Of a stretch of 64,000 bases of DNA, positions 1 through 10,165 are shown one piece after another. The stretch covers positions 1,364,001-1,428,000 of the forward strand of contig JAXBDG010000014.1 of the NCBI GenBank assembly GCA_036320915.1. The letters run 5' to 3'. The notes under the pieces are model-generated. The model did not search any database. It was not told the DNA's origin and saw only the letters and a program-made list of their open reading frames with translations. Source of the DNA: Linnemannia elongata (Eukaryota; Mortierellomycota; Mortierellomycetes; Mortierellales; Mortierellaceae). The position numbers and the translations under genes were made by a program. The first letter of the stretch is position 1. Every line of letters starts with the position of its first letter.

Positions 1-1888
1 ATCCTGATAGAGAGTGGACTTAACTTCGCCAAGAGTCAGATGCCAGAATTCGCCTCTTCCCACGGATTCCGCGGGAACTGTAAGCTTGTCTTTGGGGTGA
101 GCACACTCCGCAGGGCGATTCAGGAGTTGCTGGACCAAACAAGACCCCATCGTGCAGAGTAAGGCACAATATATTTGCTTGTATGTAGCGATTATGACTG
201 AACAGATATTAACCCCCTTACTTCAAAATTAGTTGGTCCAAGCAACTGCGACAATTCAAGGAAGACCGATATCCCTGGAAACAAAAGCTACCGGTCGAGT
301 ACCGTCATTGACCCCATGATCTCTGAGTTTGTTGGCGAGGCCAAAGTAATAACAGGAGATCCGACTGAAGAACTCTCTTTCATTGCGCCACCACCCGATG
401 GACCCTCCCGGTAGTCTCCATAAAAAGAAGTCGAAGCCGACAAGGGTCTCTTTTGCAGTGAGCGATTTGCTGGTACAATAACTAAGTGTTGAAGGTGCAG
501 ATAAATAAATTGCCCTGTGCCGATACTATATTATATCTGCTTTGCGGCCTAAAATAAAGAAACAGACTCATTCTTCTCGTCGATTCTATGACACCACATT
601 TACACAGTTGCTGTTGTAGATGTTCTGCGCGATACATGTATGTCTCAAGGTTGAGTTGGGTCATGTTGATCTGAGGTGGTGAGGATGTCGAAATGTTGGT
701 GTTCTTATTTCTCTCCCGGAACCAGACAGCTGTCGAATAAAGCAGGGTCAGAGATCAACGAAGGCGACAGTGAGGATGAAACCGAGAAAGATGGTGACGA
801 AATACAGGGTTAGTTTTTATTTGACGAAGATTCTCTAAAATTAGTGTGCTCAATAAACCGGCCAACAACAACGACCTTCCTTCTCGTCTTTCATTTCCCC
901 TGAATTTTGACTATGGCAAGGGCATGAGGGACAAAGGGTGCAAAGGATCCTACAGAAACGTGTTGTAAGTCGTTACAAATGGGCACGTCTTTGGTTGAAT
1001 TTAGAAAAAGTTCTACAGTGTGAGTAATGGATGAAAAAAAAAAAAAAAAAAAGTGCCAGAGCTGTTACCGTGATGGACGAGCCCTTCGTTTCCAAAGCTT
1101 TCGAGAACTATTTCACCGCCTCCGATCCCTACTTCGCGAGGGAAGTACGGAAACGTATTGTGAAGTCGACAGCTATTGAACAGGGATGTGTCTTTGAGCG
1201 GTTCATGATGAAGGTTTCAGTGAGACATTCAACACACAATCTCTATCGGAGTGGCCGCATCAGTCCCCTATCGCTGATATGTGCCCAGCACTCGTTGGCA
1301 ATGTTGAGATTGTTGGCTGAAAGGATCCTGGACTCGCGCAAGGTACGACCCACGCAATGATGTTGATGGAGGAGTTCATGGACGCTCATGTCAACCATCA
1401 GTCAACACACAAGAACATGCCTGTCGCACCATTTTTCTTTCCCAAGACAAAGCCGTCGGAACCAGATTTGGTTCTCTTCATTCGGATCGAGGGTACTCGG
1501 TTGGTTCTTGTCTTCATCCAATTATAGTCAATACACACGCATTTTCTTTTAATTTGAAGCTGCATCAAGGGTCGCCTGACTTCTAGGAGAGGGATTGGAA
1601 TGACGCACTCAGCACAGTCTCGGCACCCAAAATTGAGGGCCATACAGAGACCTTTCGCAAGTTCTACCCCGACAGCGTCTACATCAGCATGATCGTTGCA
1701 TACCCTACCAAATGGACTGACAAGCTGCCAGTTCCTTCAGAACTCCCAATGGATCCCAGTGGTGTTCAGCAGGTCGTGATCAACATCAACGATGACAATT
1801 TCGGCGACATTTTCCCCAGGAGCATGTGGAGCTTATTGATCGACTCGATAACAACGATGAGGGCTGCTCCAAAAAGCAGAGGAGCTAA
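1..1888 (+). pseudogene. Decayed, 5'-truncated copy of an unnamed multi-domain fungal protein
   Basis: The window opens inside a reading frame (1-158) that can be spliced over a GTAAGG...TTAG intron (159-232) to 233-311, where it meets TGA. A further in-register piece runs 316-414. After a poorly preserved stretch, related coding sequence resumes near 1073 (peptide starts MDEPFVSKAFENYF) and continues to a natural TAA at 1886-1888, but only if several breaks are crossed. These are a one-base loss in a T run near 1215-1221, TGA at 1318-1320 where the frame otherwise stays open, a short interruption at 1525-1559 that looks like an old intron, TAG at 1584-1586, and a lost G near 1818-1822. The long open stretches on either side of each break are the evidence for common descent. 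The overall look recalls large multi-copy proteins of Mortierella-type fungi, possibly Crinkler-related, but I cannot name the family firmly. Confidence 0.6.
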
Positions 1889-2675
1889 GCTTTCACTGCA
1901 GCTTCCTCTGCCTACTTGACACTCAATAAAAATGCACTACTGTATTCTCAATGACGTGTTATTGAGTTGTCCTCAAGCAGCTTGTTTTGTTTCCATCCTT
2001 TGCTCACAAATATCTTTCCTTTTTCCATCACCTCCTTTTGTCACCATCACCATACCTCGCGTTCACACACCTTTTCTTACTTCAACTCATTTGCCATTAT
2101 CCTCTTTGCCACGACCACAATCGCCCCCTCTCTACTGTTCTTTACATCACTCCTCTCAACTTTGACTTTCACCACCTCAATTGCCATGGATTATCCCGAG
2201 AGAGATATTCTCATTCTCCACACGCACTCGACGCTTCCAACAATTCATCATCTAGCACTGACACAGCTTCACTACCCAGTCTCTCTGATAAACCCCGTAT
2301 CATTCAGTCTATCTTCGAGCATGATAAAAATCTCTTCCAGAACATTCCCTGCAGAACGGATAAAGGAAAAGTGCTTTCATAAAGCTCACTATGTTGCCTC
2401 TCAAATCAAAGCAGTTCATGTACCTTCACCACTGTTGCCCATGCACCTTCACAACCTTGATCATTTCGCCCTCGATTCTCGCTAACAGATTGTCGAGATT
2501 AACACTGTAGGTCTGTGCCACGTTTTGCCTCAGAACCGGTTCCTGGTCCCGGTTCCCAGTTTGTGTCAAGTCTTATTTCCGCCTATGTGACATTGAACGC
2601 GTCTCCGGATTCGGGTTCGTCACGTGACTTCCGCCACCAACCAGATCTTTGCCACTAACCAAGACGGCTCTGTTC
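1889..2675. other. Intergenic; pyrimidine-rich stretch with a weak coding-like remnant
   Basis: A C/T-rich leader-like stretch (about 1930-2180) is followed by an ATG at 2186 and, one frame away, a serine-rich peptide-like run to a TAA near 2380. It resembles the promoter and first exon of a broken gene, but no complete frame exists. From about 2530 to 2570 there is a GGTTCC-rich low-complexity patch just before the hAT element. Confidence 0.3.
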
Positions 2676-2760
2676 TAGGGATTGGAAGCCAAAAGAATTA
2701 ATCCAATTAATCCGATTAATCCATTAAAAAATTAATCTCAGATTAATCCGAATTAATTAT
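2676..2760 (+). repeat. Left terminus of the hAT element
   Basis: Starts TAGGGATTGG and contains about six copies or near-copies of ATTAATC within some 65 bp, typical of transposase-binding subterminal repeats in hAT elements. Confidence 0.75.
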
Positions 2761-2970
2761 CAGTTACGTCACCAACGTTTCCAGTTCAGTTGAAGACGTG
2801 AGATTGACGTGTTAAAGACGCGAGATTGACGAAACTATGCTCTTGTACTTTTGTTCTTCACAAGCATATCCTTCAGACTCGAAACCATCCTTTCTACTTA
2901 CTCAAGGCCCAACAGAGGCTCACCCTCTCAACGAGTTTCATTCTCAATACCAGTCGTATCTTCTTTTACC

Positions 2971-5244
2971 ATGGCTTCTTGCAGCGATCAAGCAGCAGCA
3001 TCTTCCTCAACGTCTGCAGTTGAAACACAATTTCTGACAACCACGGCGCTCGACCACCATAACAGTATGATCTCTACATCAAAGTCATCATCGTCATCAT
3101 CAACCATTACCTTGTTCGAGAACTCTGCTGGGCTTGCGGTTGATGAACCCCCACCGGTGCAAGATCTTGATATGCTCTCGGACTCTTCACTAACTCCAAC
3201 AATGTCTTCAAGCCAGGAGACCCAACAATTATGGTGGAGACCTATCCCAGGTAAGCAAGATGTTTGGTGTTATGCTTAGGGATATAAAGAAGCCTTGCCC
3301 TCGAACTTTTATTGATACGGCCGTCTCTCTTAGATGATTTACAGGCCAAGTTTAACAATACTACGGCTATCGATAAGATGAGCAATCGCATAAAGGCAAA
3401 GCGTCAATGCAAGTGGTGCAACTCTCTGCTGTCCGGCAAGGCTGCAGCAACAACACTCAAATACCACCTTGACATCCACACACGTAAGGACGAGAAGAGA
3501 AGAAAAAGCGCACGGATTCAACAGCACATGGATGAACTCTCCTCTTCAACATCATCCGCCATGACGGCAACACAGCAAGCAAAGGAAGAGTTCATCCAGG
3601 CAGCACTGAACTGGATTACACAGGATTATGAGCCCTTCTCAAGGTTTGATTCGCCAGCGTTCCGGGATTTCCTGGGTGTTATCAATCCTAAAGTCAGCTT
3701 GGTCTGCGCGAGAACGATTCGGATGAGACTGCCCGGATATCGCGCCCACATCGAAGGGCAGATAAACACGCTCTTGCAGGAGACCTTCAAATTCGGATCG
3801 ATTACTGTCGACGATTGGACCAGTACAAGTGGCCGCCCATTTATGTCGCTAACCCTGCATTGGCTTGACAGCAAGTTCAAGGCACATGAGCATGCGTTGG
3901 ATCTCATGCCTCATCTATATCCCCACGATGGCGTATCAATCGCTAAATCGATCCGTAAGTGGTGAAAGGCATGATTTTCAAAGGTGAGACGGTACAATAT
4001 TAAGAGATTTTGACGGGTCGTTTTTATTTTTGCTTCTGCGAGAGTTAGGTAAACTATTGGAGAATTGGCATATCCAGGACTACATTGTGGCTCTAACAAC
4101 AGATGAGGCTAGCAACATGAGGCTGGCTGCGAGTTCTGCAGGGATTCCTAGGGTTGCCTGTGCAGCACACATATTGCACAACACCGTCAACGAGGCGCTG
4201 AAGCTGCACAAGGCCCTGCACGACGTCGTAACCAAGTGCCGTGACCTTGCACTCTTTTTCCATAAGAGCCCGAAGATGACGCAGGTTCTGGAGGAGGAGC
4301 AAATGCGGGAGGGCACACCGTCGATTCAGAAGGTCCGCGTGGACGTGGTCACAAGATGGAACAGCGTTTTGGCGATGCTACGGCGATTGCTCGAGCTCAA
4401 GGATGCAATGGCAGCAGTTCACAGAGGTCTTGGTGCTACGGACGATGCCGACCATCTACATGCCATGAATGAGCTCACCCTTACGGATGACGAGTGGGAT
4501 AACGTTCGTTTGATCGTTGGTGTCCTAACGTTGTTTGAGGAGGCAACATTGATTTTTAGTTCGGCATCTCATGGTCTAGCAACATCAATGTTGCCGTGGA
4601 TGACTTCTGTTTTCAACGAGCTGGGGAAGCAGAGTGGGAATTCAACCGTCGATTGTCTCCGCCAGTCCCTTCGACAAGAACTCGAGAAGCGTTTCAAGGA
4701 CTCCGAAGCGATGATGAAGGCGTCGTTTTTTCACCCTTGTTTCAACATTATCTACAGTAGGATGGATCCTGCAAACTTTGTTCGATACAAGGAAAAGCTT
4801 CGCCGCGAACTTGACGGTCTCCGGCCTCGCAACAATGCTCCAGCCCAACAACCACAAGACCAGCAGCGACAAACAGGCAACCTTACGGCGGCGCTTCTTG
4901 AGCTCGTCGCAATGCAGGATGGCAACACCAACACTAACACCAATGTACCGCGTGAGGACGAATTTGAGAGATATTTCAGGAACCGCCAATGCGATGACTA
5001 CCTGGTCAACCCAGTTCAATGGTGGAAGGAACATCAAACTACCTTTCCATCATTGGCACTTTTAGCCAGAAAGTACCTCTCCATCCAAGCAGCTTCAGTG
5101 GCATCCGAACGGTTGTTCAGCAAAGCAGGAAATTTCGCCACGGAGAATCGAAATCGTTTGACAGACGATGGGCTGAGTGATTTGGTTGTCTGCAACTCCG
5201 GCAGGCGATGTTTGCAAGAAGCACGATCATACAATGAGAAATAA
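2971..5244 (+). CDS. hAT transposase with BED zinc finger
   Basis: Proposed exons are 2971-3250, 3334-3954 and 4043-5244 (2103 nt, 700 residues), with phases matching across GTAAGC...TTAG and GTAAGT...CGAG introns. A serine-rich N-terminus is followed by a BED-type finger (CKWC, then HLDIH) at about residues 120-150. The first catalytic aspartate region reads ITVDDWTS and the second LTTDEASNM. A complete hATC dimerisation region near the C-terminus includes NPVQWWKEH and ASERLFSKAGN, whose glutamate fits the third catalytic acid. Length and motif order match an autonomous hAT transposase. The ATG at 2971 is the first in frame. The third-exon acceptor (CGAG) is the least certain boundary; a nearby alternative would change only a few residues. 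It should act in the nucleus by cut-and-paste on the element's own ends. Confidence 0.88.
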
Positions 5245-5284
5245 ACCATAAGCAACTTGTTCTGTCTCTTGGAGAAATAGCCCG

Positions 5285-5394
5285 AGAATCAATGTTTTTA
5301 ATCCGATCAATTGATCCGTCAAAATTAATTGAATTACTCAGATTAATCCTGTGAATCAATGAATCAAAATGGATTAATCGGATCAAAATCCCTA
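5285..5394 (+). repeat. Right terminus of the hAT element
   Basis: Contains several AATTAAT/ATTAATC repeats and ends AATCCCTA, the inverse of the left end. It starts some 40 bp after the transposase stop codon. Confidence 0.75.
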
Positions 5395-6663
5395 CCCAGT
5401 ACAGACTCTGTACTGGGGCACCTTGATTTATATATATATCGTCTCTACATTGGGTTCAGAATGATACTCGTAAAGGTCTATTTGCCTAGGACCATTCTGT
5501 CATTATCCAGTATCTGTTCCCTGTTATATCTCGTGCCCATTTGCCTCCAGTTCCCAGTCCAGCTCCCAGTTCCCGTTCCAACCTGTTCCGGCTCCTAGAT
5601 AAATAGACCCCTGTCCCTCTTGTCTTGTCCCCCAGTCTGCAATCACAATTCATCCCCTTCCCTTCTGTCTCCTGCTCCCTCTGTTCCCCGCACACTCTCT
5701 TCCCTATCTGTTTCTTCTTTCACTGCCCTCCTCTCTAATAAGACCATATCAAAAGCACACACTCCTTTCCGAGTTCTGTCAGATCGTTGCAGTCTGGCCC
5801 TGTTCTCCCAGATTCTCATTGAACAACCAGGCTTATAACAAGAATGTGCATACATCTTTACCGCGCGGAAAGGATAGCTTGACTGAAACATGAGTGAGTA
5901 ATGTATGTTGACGAAAGGACAAAAAGGGTGAGTGGAATGATTGCAAGCTGTCGGGAGGATGCCAAAAAAGAGATGTAATAAGATGTGGCTGATTGTGGCT
6001 GAAACAAAGTCCGAGCTAAGTGTGGCTAATTTAAATTGGAACTCTATTTATGTCCGACCAAGGGAGAGCACCGTTGTGATTTTGTGGAGAGAGAAGAGGG
6101 AATATGGGCATGGGAGAGGGGACCTGGGCAGTGGATATAGAGAGAGAATATGGGATATGGGGGACGATATGGAGAGGGGTCATGGAGGAGCACAGGGGAA
6201 GGGAGTGGGGTGGTGCAGTAGCTAAAGGCAATACAAGGAGGTTGGAGCAGTGATGATGATTGCTATGACTATTTAACAACCGCAGTCAAGGAGGGTCAGC
6301 AAAATACATGCAAATGAAAGCAACAATGTTTTACGCGGTGTCGGATCCTGATCGGCGTATCTGCTTCTTGATCGAGGTCTTTTTCGCAATGGGAGCGTTC
6401 TCTAGTGGCAAAAAGAAAGGGATAGAGAGAAACAGACAAAAAAGCAAAGTCGAAAGAGAGCATGGGAGCGATGGCAAAGCAATGGGGGTGAGAAAAAAAA
6501 AAGGCAGGGAAAAGACAAGAGTTGTGGGAAGAGTGAACATGGGAGTGACAGAGAAAGGAATCGAGTGATGGTAAATGCAATGAGGTGCGATGAAGGCGTG
6601 GGAATGGTGGCAAGAAGGAGAGGTGAAGCGAGAGACAAAGGAGCAAATAAATGGGAATATTTA
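5395..6663. other. Intergenic, low-complexity; no gene seen
   Basis: Begins with a CAGTTCCC/GTTCC-rich patch (about 5545-5600) resembling the patch left of the hAT element, then a C/T-rich run to about 5780. Between 6060 and 6560 it is strongly purine-rich on the plus strand. The open frames here are composition artefacts without domain signals. Confidence 0.5.
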
Positions 6664-7785
6664 TTAATTGATCACAACGCCTCGTAAAGCCTGCCGGGTA
6701 ACATATTGTGCGGCGATCTTGTTGAAGGTCGTAATGGTCGGCGCCAATAGCTCAGCAATCTTCTCCAAAACATTGTTCAGGGAGTCGTTGTAAAGGATCT
6801 CAATCTCATCGCCACCCTGGCGGATGGAGAACAATTCCAGGAGCTGATCGAAAAGTGTTGCCGTGACGGTGCCTTCCTTGCACCGCTTCCTGAACTCCCG
6901 TATGCGGCTCACAGACAAGGTGGGCTTGGCGATCTTCTTGGCCCCGTGGAGGACCATTTTTTCGCCAATCAAACGGAACAGGCCGGCGCTTGCATGTCCA
7001 CACCCATCATTCGACTTCATCTTGTCAAAGATGGTGTAGATAGTGTATGGCATGCACGGGTGCATATTCGTCAGAGGTCCTGATGCGCGGCTGAACAGGT
7101 AAGTCGATGGCCCATGGAACTTTGTCTTCAGCTGCCGCAACTGATAAACAATCCCGATCCTGTCGACACACCAACTCTCGAGATTATCCTCCTGGTTGAT
7201 CCTATCCCTCGCTTCGACACTTTCTCGGTTCAAAAAAATCCGTATATCCCGCGAGTCCATCGTGTTTGGGACCAAGAAGGTTGTTGTTGTGCCTCCTAAA
7301 GAACACGCCTCCGCCGCATCCCGCAGATCCAATCGAACCGACGATGTCACCAGGAGATCCGCAACAGCAGTTCCAATCACCAGTCGCTGTCCGTCGTATG
7401 CTCCCATCGTAATCGGCCGGACGCCCTTGTACCGATCGTTGTGCTTCAATCCCGGTACCGATGTCATTGTCGCTTTGCCCTTGTTAGACCCGATACTCTC
7501 GCAATGTACATCAAGCCAACGCGTCCGGGCATAACCCTCCACGGTGTTAACCACAACAGCCTGTCCGCTCTTGGTGTTGAGTAAAATCGATCCGGCAAAG
7601 TACCGAGAGAGGGCGAGGAGGGTCTGGGGGTGGAGAGACAGGTCTCTTTCGATATCCTTATGGAAATCGTCAGTGAGTTCCACATAGCGACATCCGGATA
7701 CAACGGAGTTGGGCGATGTCCTCCAGAGGTCTTCCAGTCCAGGCACGAAAGGTGGGGCGCAATTGACACACTTCGTCATGTAGTC
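6664..7785 (-). CDS. Long reading frame continuing in register after a UAG; unrecognised
   Basis: An open frame of 371 codons from an ATG at 7779 to a stop at 6664, on the same strand and in the same frame as the zinc-finger gene just upstream. The two are separated only by UAG (7786-7788) and two sense codons. The product is globular-looking, begins MTKCVNCAPPFVPGLEDLW (a CxxC pair near the start) and is rich in regular secondary-structure residues. I do not recognise a family. With only 6 nt between the upstream stop and this ATG, an independent promoter is impossible. Either the transcript is dicistronic, the UAG is read through, or the UAG is a mutation or sequence error splitting one 633-codon gene. 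I saw no plausible intron that removes the stop. Confidence 0.6.
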   Translation of the reverse strand, partial: DYMTKCVNCAPPFVPGLEDLWRTSPNSVVSGCRYVELTDDFHKDIERDLSLHPQTLLALSRYFAGSILLNTKSGQAVVVNTVEGYARTRWLDVHCESIGSNKGKATMTSVPGLKHNDRYKGVRPITMGAYDGQRLVIGTAVADLLVTSSVRLDLRDAAEACSLGGTTTTFLVPNTMDSRDIRIFLNRESVEARDRINQEDNLESWCVDRIGIVYQLRQLKTKFHGPSTYLFSRASGPLTNMHPCMPYTIYTIFDKMKSNDGCGHASAGLFRLIGEKMVLHGAKKIAKPTLSVSRIREFRKRCKEGTVTATLFDQLLELFSIRQGGDEIEILYNDSLNNVLEKIAELLAPTITTFNKIAAQYVTRQALRGVVIN

Positions 7786-8568
7786 CTAGCTCCGTTTCCT
7801 TGGACTGGGCATGTTGGCCACCGTCCTCCATTCTCCTGGCTGTTGCTGTTGGACTTGGTGACTTGGGACCAAAGCGTCGAGTTGCTGGCCTTGGCTGTTG
7901 AGGACGGAGACGGGCGAATAGCCGGAGCTGGTCATCAAGGAGAGTATGGCGGCGTGTTGGGCGTTGGTTCCGAATGCTGACTGGGTCCCGCGCAGGAGCG
8001 CCTCTTCATGTGTCGGCCAAGGTGATGTTGACTTTGATGTGGTGTCTAATGAGTGTTGTTGTTGTTGTTGTTCAGTTGATATCGTTTCATTCCTGTCTTG
8101 AACCGGATCGCCTACGTCGAGCGTGCTGTTCCATGCTGTCGTTATATCTGCGCCAGTGGTTGTTGTTGAAGGTGCTCGTGAGATCTGGTCCGCCAGGAGC
8201 AGTTCACGACAGGCGTCCCTGCTCTTGAAGTGCTTGAGGAATGCCGACTTGGTTTGAAAGAGGTTACTGCATGGTGGGCATTGAAATGGATTCCCTGGCT
8301 CCTCCGTCCTCTGGAATGTGATCACAATGTCGTTGTTCTTTTTCTCTTCGACTTGTTTTTGTTCTTGAGGAGTGGGCTGGGATCTTGTTGCTGCTTCTGT
8401 TGTGAATGTTGTGATTGTTGTGATTGCTGTTGAAGGTTGAAGGGTGACCGTGCATGACGGGTGATGGTGATCCTTAAGGTGGGCGTCAAGACGCGCTGAT
8501 GTGTTGAATGTTGATGAACAACTTGTGCATAGGATGCGATTGTCGGTGCCGGGTTGGATGATGTTCAT
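7786..8568 (-). CDS. C2H2-type zinc-finger protein, N-terminal part
   Basis: A single-exon frame of 260 residues begins at ATG 8568. Finger 1 near the N-terminus reads CTSC followed by HLKDH (CxxC-x12-HxxxH). Finger 2, near residue 95, has CPPC, then a histidine and a cysteine in place of the last histidine (C2HC-like). Between and after the fingers lie Thr-, Ser- and Gln-rich linkers, including a run of six glutamines, as in fungal DNA-binding regulators. The frame ends in basic residues (PSPRKRS) and UAG, after which translation-like sequence continues in the same frame. Nuclear DNA binding is an inference from the fingers. It may be the N-terminal half of one gene with the downstream frame. 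Confidence 0.65.
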   Translation of the reverse strand: MNIIQPGTDNRILCTSCSSTFNTSARLDAHLKDHHHPSCTVTLQPSTAITTITTFTTEAATRSQPTPQEQKQVEEKKNNDIVITFQRTEEPGNPFQCPPCSNLFQTKSAFLKHFKSRDACRELLLADQISRAPSTTTTGADITTAWNSTLDVGDPVQDRNETISTEQQQQQHSLDTTSKSTSPWPTHEEALLRGTQSAFGTNAQHAAILSLMTSSGYSPVSVLNSQGQQLDALVPSHQVQQQQPGEWRTVANMPSPRKRS

Positions 8569-8929
8569 GCTGCGGTGTCAAGGGGTGGGAAGGGAGAAGA
8601 AAAAAAAAGAACGTGAGCAGTGCTAAGATGCAGAGCGAGCAACGTAGGGAACGACAGCAATGAGCAAAGGGATAAAGGACAAGGACGTTTGGGAACTCGA
8701 CTCGATGGAAAAGATGTTACTGCAAGACCTCATTCAGAAAACTCTTTCACTCTGATGGAAACGCAGTCACATTGCCGATAGCCGTTGATGGAATTTCTTT
8801 TTCTTCGCCTTCGTTGCGAAAACTCCGTCCCCCGCTGCCTCCCACGTTGACCTTCAACTGTTCAACATCGCATGTTTCCACCAAAACATTCCTGAAGTTT
8901 TGATGGAGAGACAAGGGAAAGCATTTCAG
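8569..8929. other. Short intergenic stretch upstream of the zinc-finger gene
   Basis: Contains the presumed promoter and leader of the zinc-finger gene, with a run of A near 8602. No gene was recognised between this point and the minisatellite. Confidence 0.4.
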
Positions 8930-9270
8930 CTTGATGGAAATCTGATGGAAATCTGATGGAAATCTGATGGAAATTTGATGGAAAGGAGCAGAAAGCAATT
9001 TCAACTTGATGGAAATCTGATGGAAATCTGATGGAAATTTGATGGAAAGGAGCAGAAAGCAATTTCATATTGATGGAAATCTGGTGGAAATTTGATGGAA
9101 AGGAGCAGAAAGCAATTTCAACTTGATGGAAATCTGATGGAAATCTGATGGAAATTTGATGGAAAGGAGCAGAAAGCAATTTCATATTGATGGAAATCTG
9201 ATGGAAATCTGATGGATATTTGATGAAAGGCGCAGAAAACAGTTTCAACTCGATGGACATTCGATGGAAA
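8930..9270. repeat. Nested minisatellite of TGATGGAAATC units
   Basis: The 11-bp core TGATGGAAATC (variants ending ATT) occurs two to four times in a row. Each cluster is followed by GGAGCAGAAAGCAATTTCA and a short variable joint (ACT or TAT). The compound unit of roughly 50-75 bp repeats about five times, with the last copy diverging (TGATGAAAGGCGCAG). Looser GATGGAAA copies extend to about 9330. On the minus strand it stays open and would encode FPSDFHQ-type repeats, but there is no sign of a gene. Confidence 0.9.
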
Positions 9271-9337
9271 CGCGCTTTCACTTTGACGGAAATGCACCCT
9301 CATTATGGAAACATGCTTTCGCTTTGGCAGAAAGGGC

Positions 9338-9673
9338 TCAGAAACACCTCACAAACCGATGACCTGGACTGAATACTGACTTGTCGTGAGGTGTGGCTGT
9401 GGCATAGAGTTTGTTCTTGAAGCCAAGGTACTTTGGGCATTTGCTATAGTTCGATTCAAATAAATTCGCCTCATGTTGGCGTCTTGGAGCCTCCTCCTTT
9501 GGCACTGGCCAGAGACGCTTAACGGCCTGGCTGAACTGTTGGCTGTTGACGAACTTGAGCGTGTCACTAGCCAGAAACTTAGGTCCTCCCAGTTGATACG
9601 CAAGATGCAAGATCAGCAAGGGCATCATACTCTGGAGCTGCAGGACTTGTTGGATGCTTGGGGAAGGTGTCAT
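9338..9673 (-). CDS. Small hypothetical protein, possibly a gene fragment
   Basis: An open frame of 111 residues, starting MTPSPSIQQVLQLQSMM and ending in FVRCF. Its middle has protein-like composition with mixed charged and hydrophobic residues, unlike neighbouring composition-driven frames. No domain, signal peptide or transmembrane segment was recognised. It sits directly beside the minisatellite and has no close neighbours. It could be the last exon or a relic of a larger gene. Confidence 0.3.
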   Translation of the reverse strand: MTPSPSIQQVLQLQSMMPLLILHLAYQLGGPKFLASDTLKFVNSQQFSQAVKRLWPVPKEEAPRRQHEANLFESNYSKCPKYLGFKNKLYATATPHDKSVFSPGHRFVRCF

Positions 9674-9895
9674 GTGATCAAAAGAGTATAGAACATTATC
9701 ACCTTTGTTCGTCTTCTTTGTTCGTCTCCATCATTCTCGTCGCTGCCAAGCTACATGCCGATCAACCTCGTCACACAATAGAAAGGACCTCTAAATACAC
9801 ACCAGGAAAGACGTCCTCATTTCAAACACATACCAGGAAAGTCGCCCTCACCTCAAGCGAATGCCACGGCTGCACGTTCGACAAGCAGCATTACA

Positions 9896-10165
9896 ATGTT
9901 CACGCTAGACTTTAGGCTGACTCGTACACCGTTGCTATCGTTGCAATCGTTTTGCAGTGTTCATTACAACGCCGACAGAACCCTCACCCCGTTGAAGTTC
10001 GTGTCCTTTGGCTGGACAGGTTAGTCATGCGTGTCGGTTTGGATGAGAGAAATGGAGTGATTATCATAGCATGTCTTTTTCATTCAGAAGGCTAATCACT
10101 CTCTCGTTTTTCTGATAATAGATCTTTCCGCGTCAAAACCATGTCTTGGTCTTCAGCAAGAGTAA
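9896..10165 (+). CDS. Possible small two-exon gene of 55 residues
   Basis: ATG at 9896 reads 124 nt to a GTTAGT donor. A 102-nt intron (10020-10121) has CTAAT about 30 nt before a TAATAG acceptor, a convincing branch-point arrangement. The frame then continues 44 nt to TAA at 10163-10165. The product begins MFTLDFRLTRTPLLSLQ and has no recognised domain. The intron signals are the main support, so it might equally be a non-coding spliced transcript. Confidence 0.3.

Larger units (their letters stand above)
2676..5394 (+). mobile_element. hAT-family DNA transposon, apparently full length
   Basis: The element begins TAGGGATT at 2676 and ends with its inverse, AATCCCTA, at 5394, giving 8-bp perfect terminal inverted repeats around 2719 bp. 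Both ends carry clusters of ATTAATC-type subterminal repeats. The 8 bp outside each end (CTCTGTTC at 2668-2675, CCCAGTAC at 5395-5402) agree at 5 of 8 positions. That fits an aged 8-bp target duplication of the hAT type, or a coincidence. The interior holds one three-exon transposase gene with no visible break. Imperfect flanks with an intact gene suggest an insertion that is not very recent but may still be functional. Confidence 0.85.

Noticed and set aside
1967..2485. Overlapping open frames of 77-172 codons in C/T-rich DNA
   Set aside because: All three plus frames are open because of composition; there is no continuous protein-like sequence. Only a weak first-exon remnant after 2186 is mentioned.
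6308..6568. Plus-strand frame of 86 codons with its minus-strand mirror frames
   Set aside because: Purine-rich low complexity keeps both strands open; no domain or homologous look.
8862..9303. Minus-strand frames encoding FPSDFHQ-type repeats
   Set aside because: They are translations of the minisatellite; the repeat explains the open frame and nothing suggests expression.
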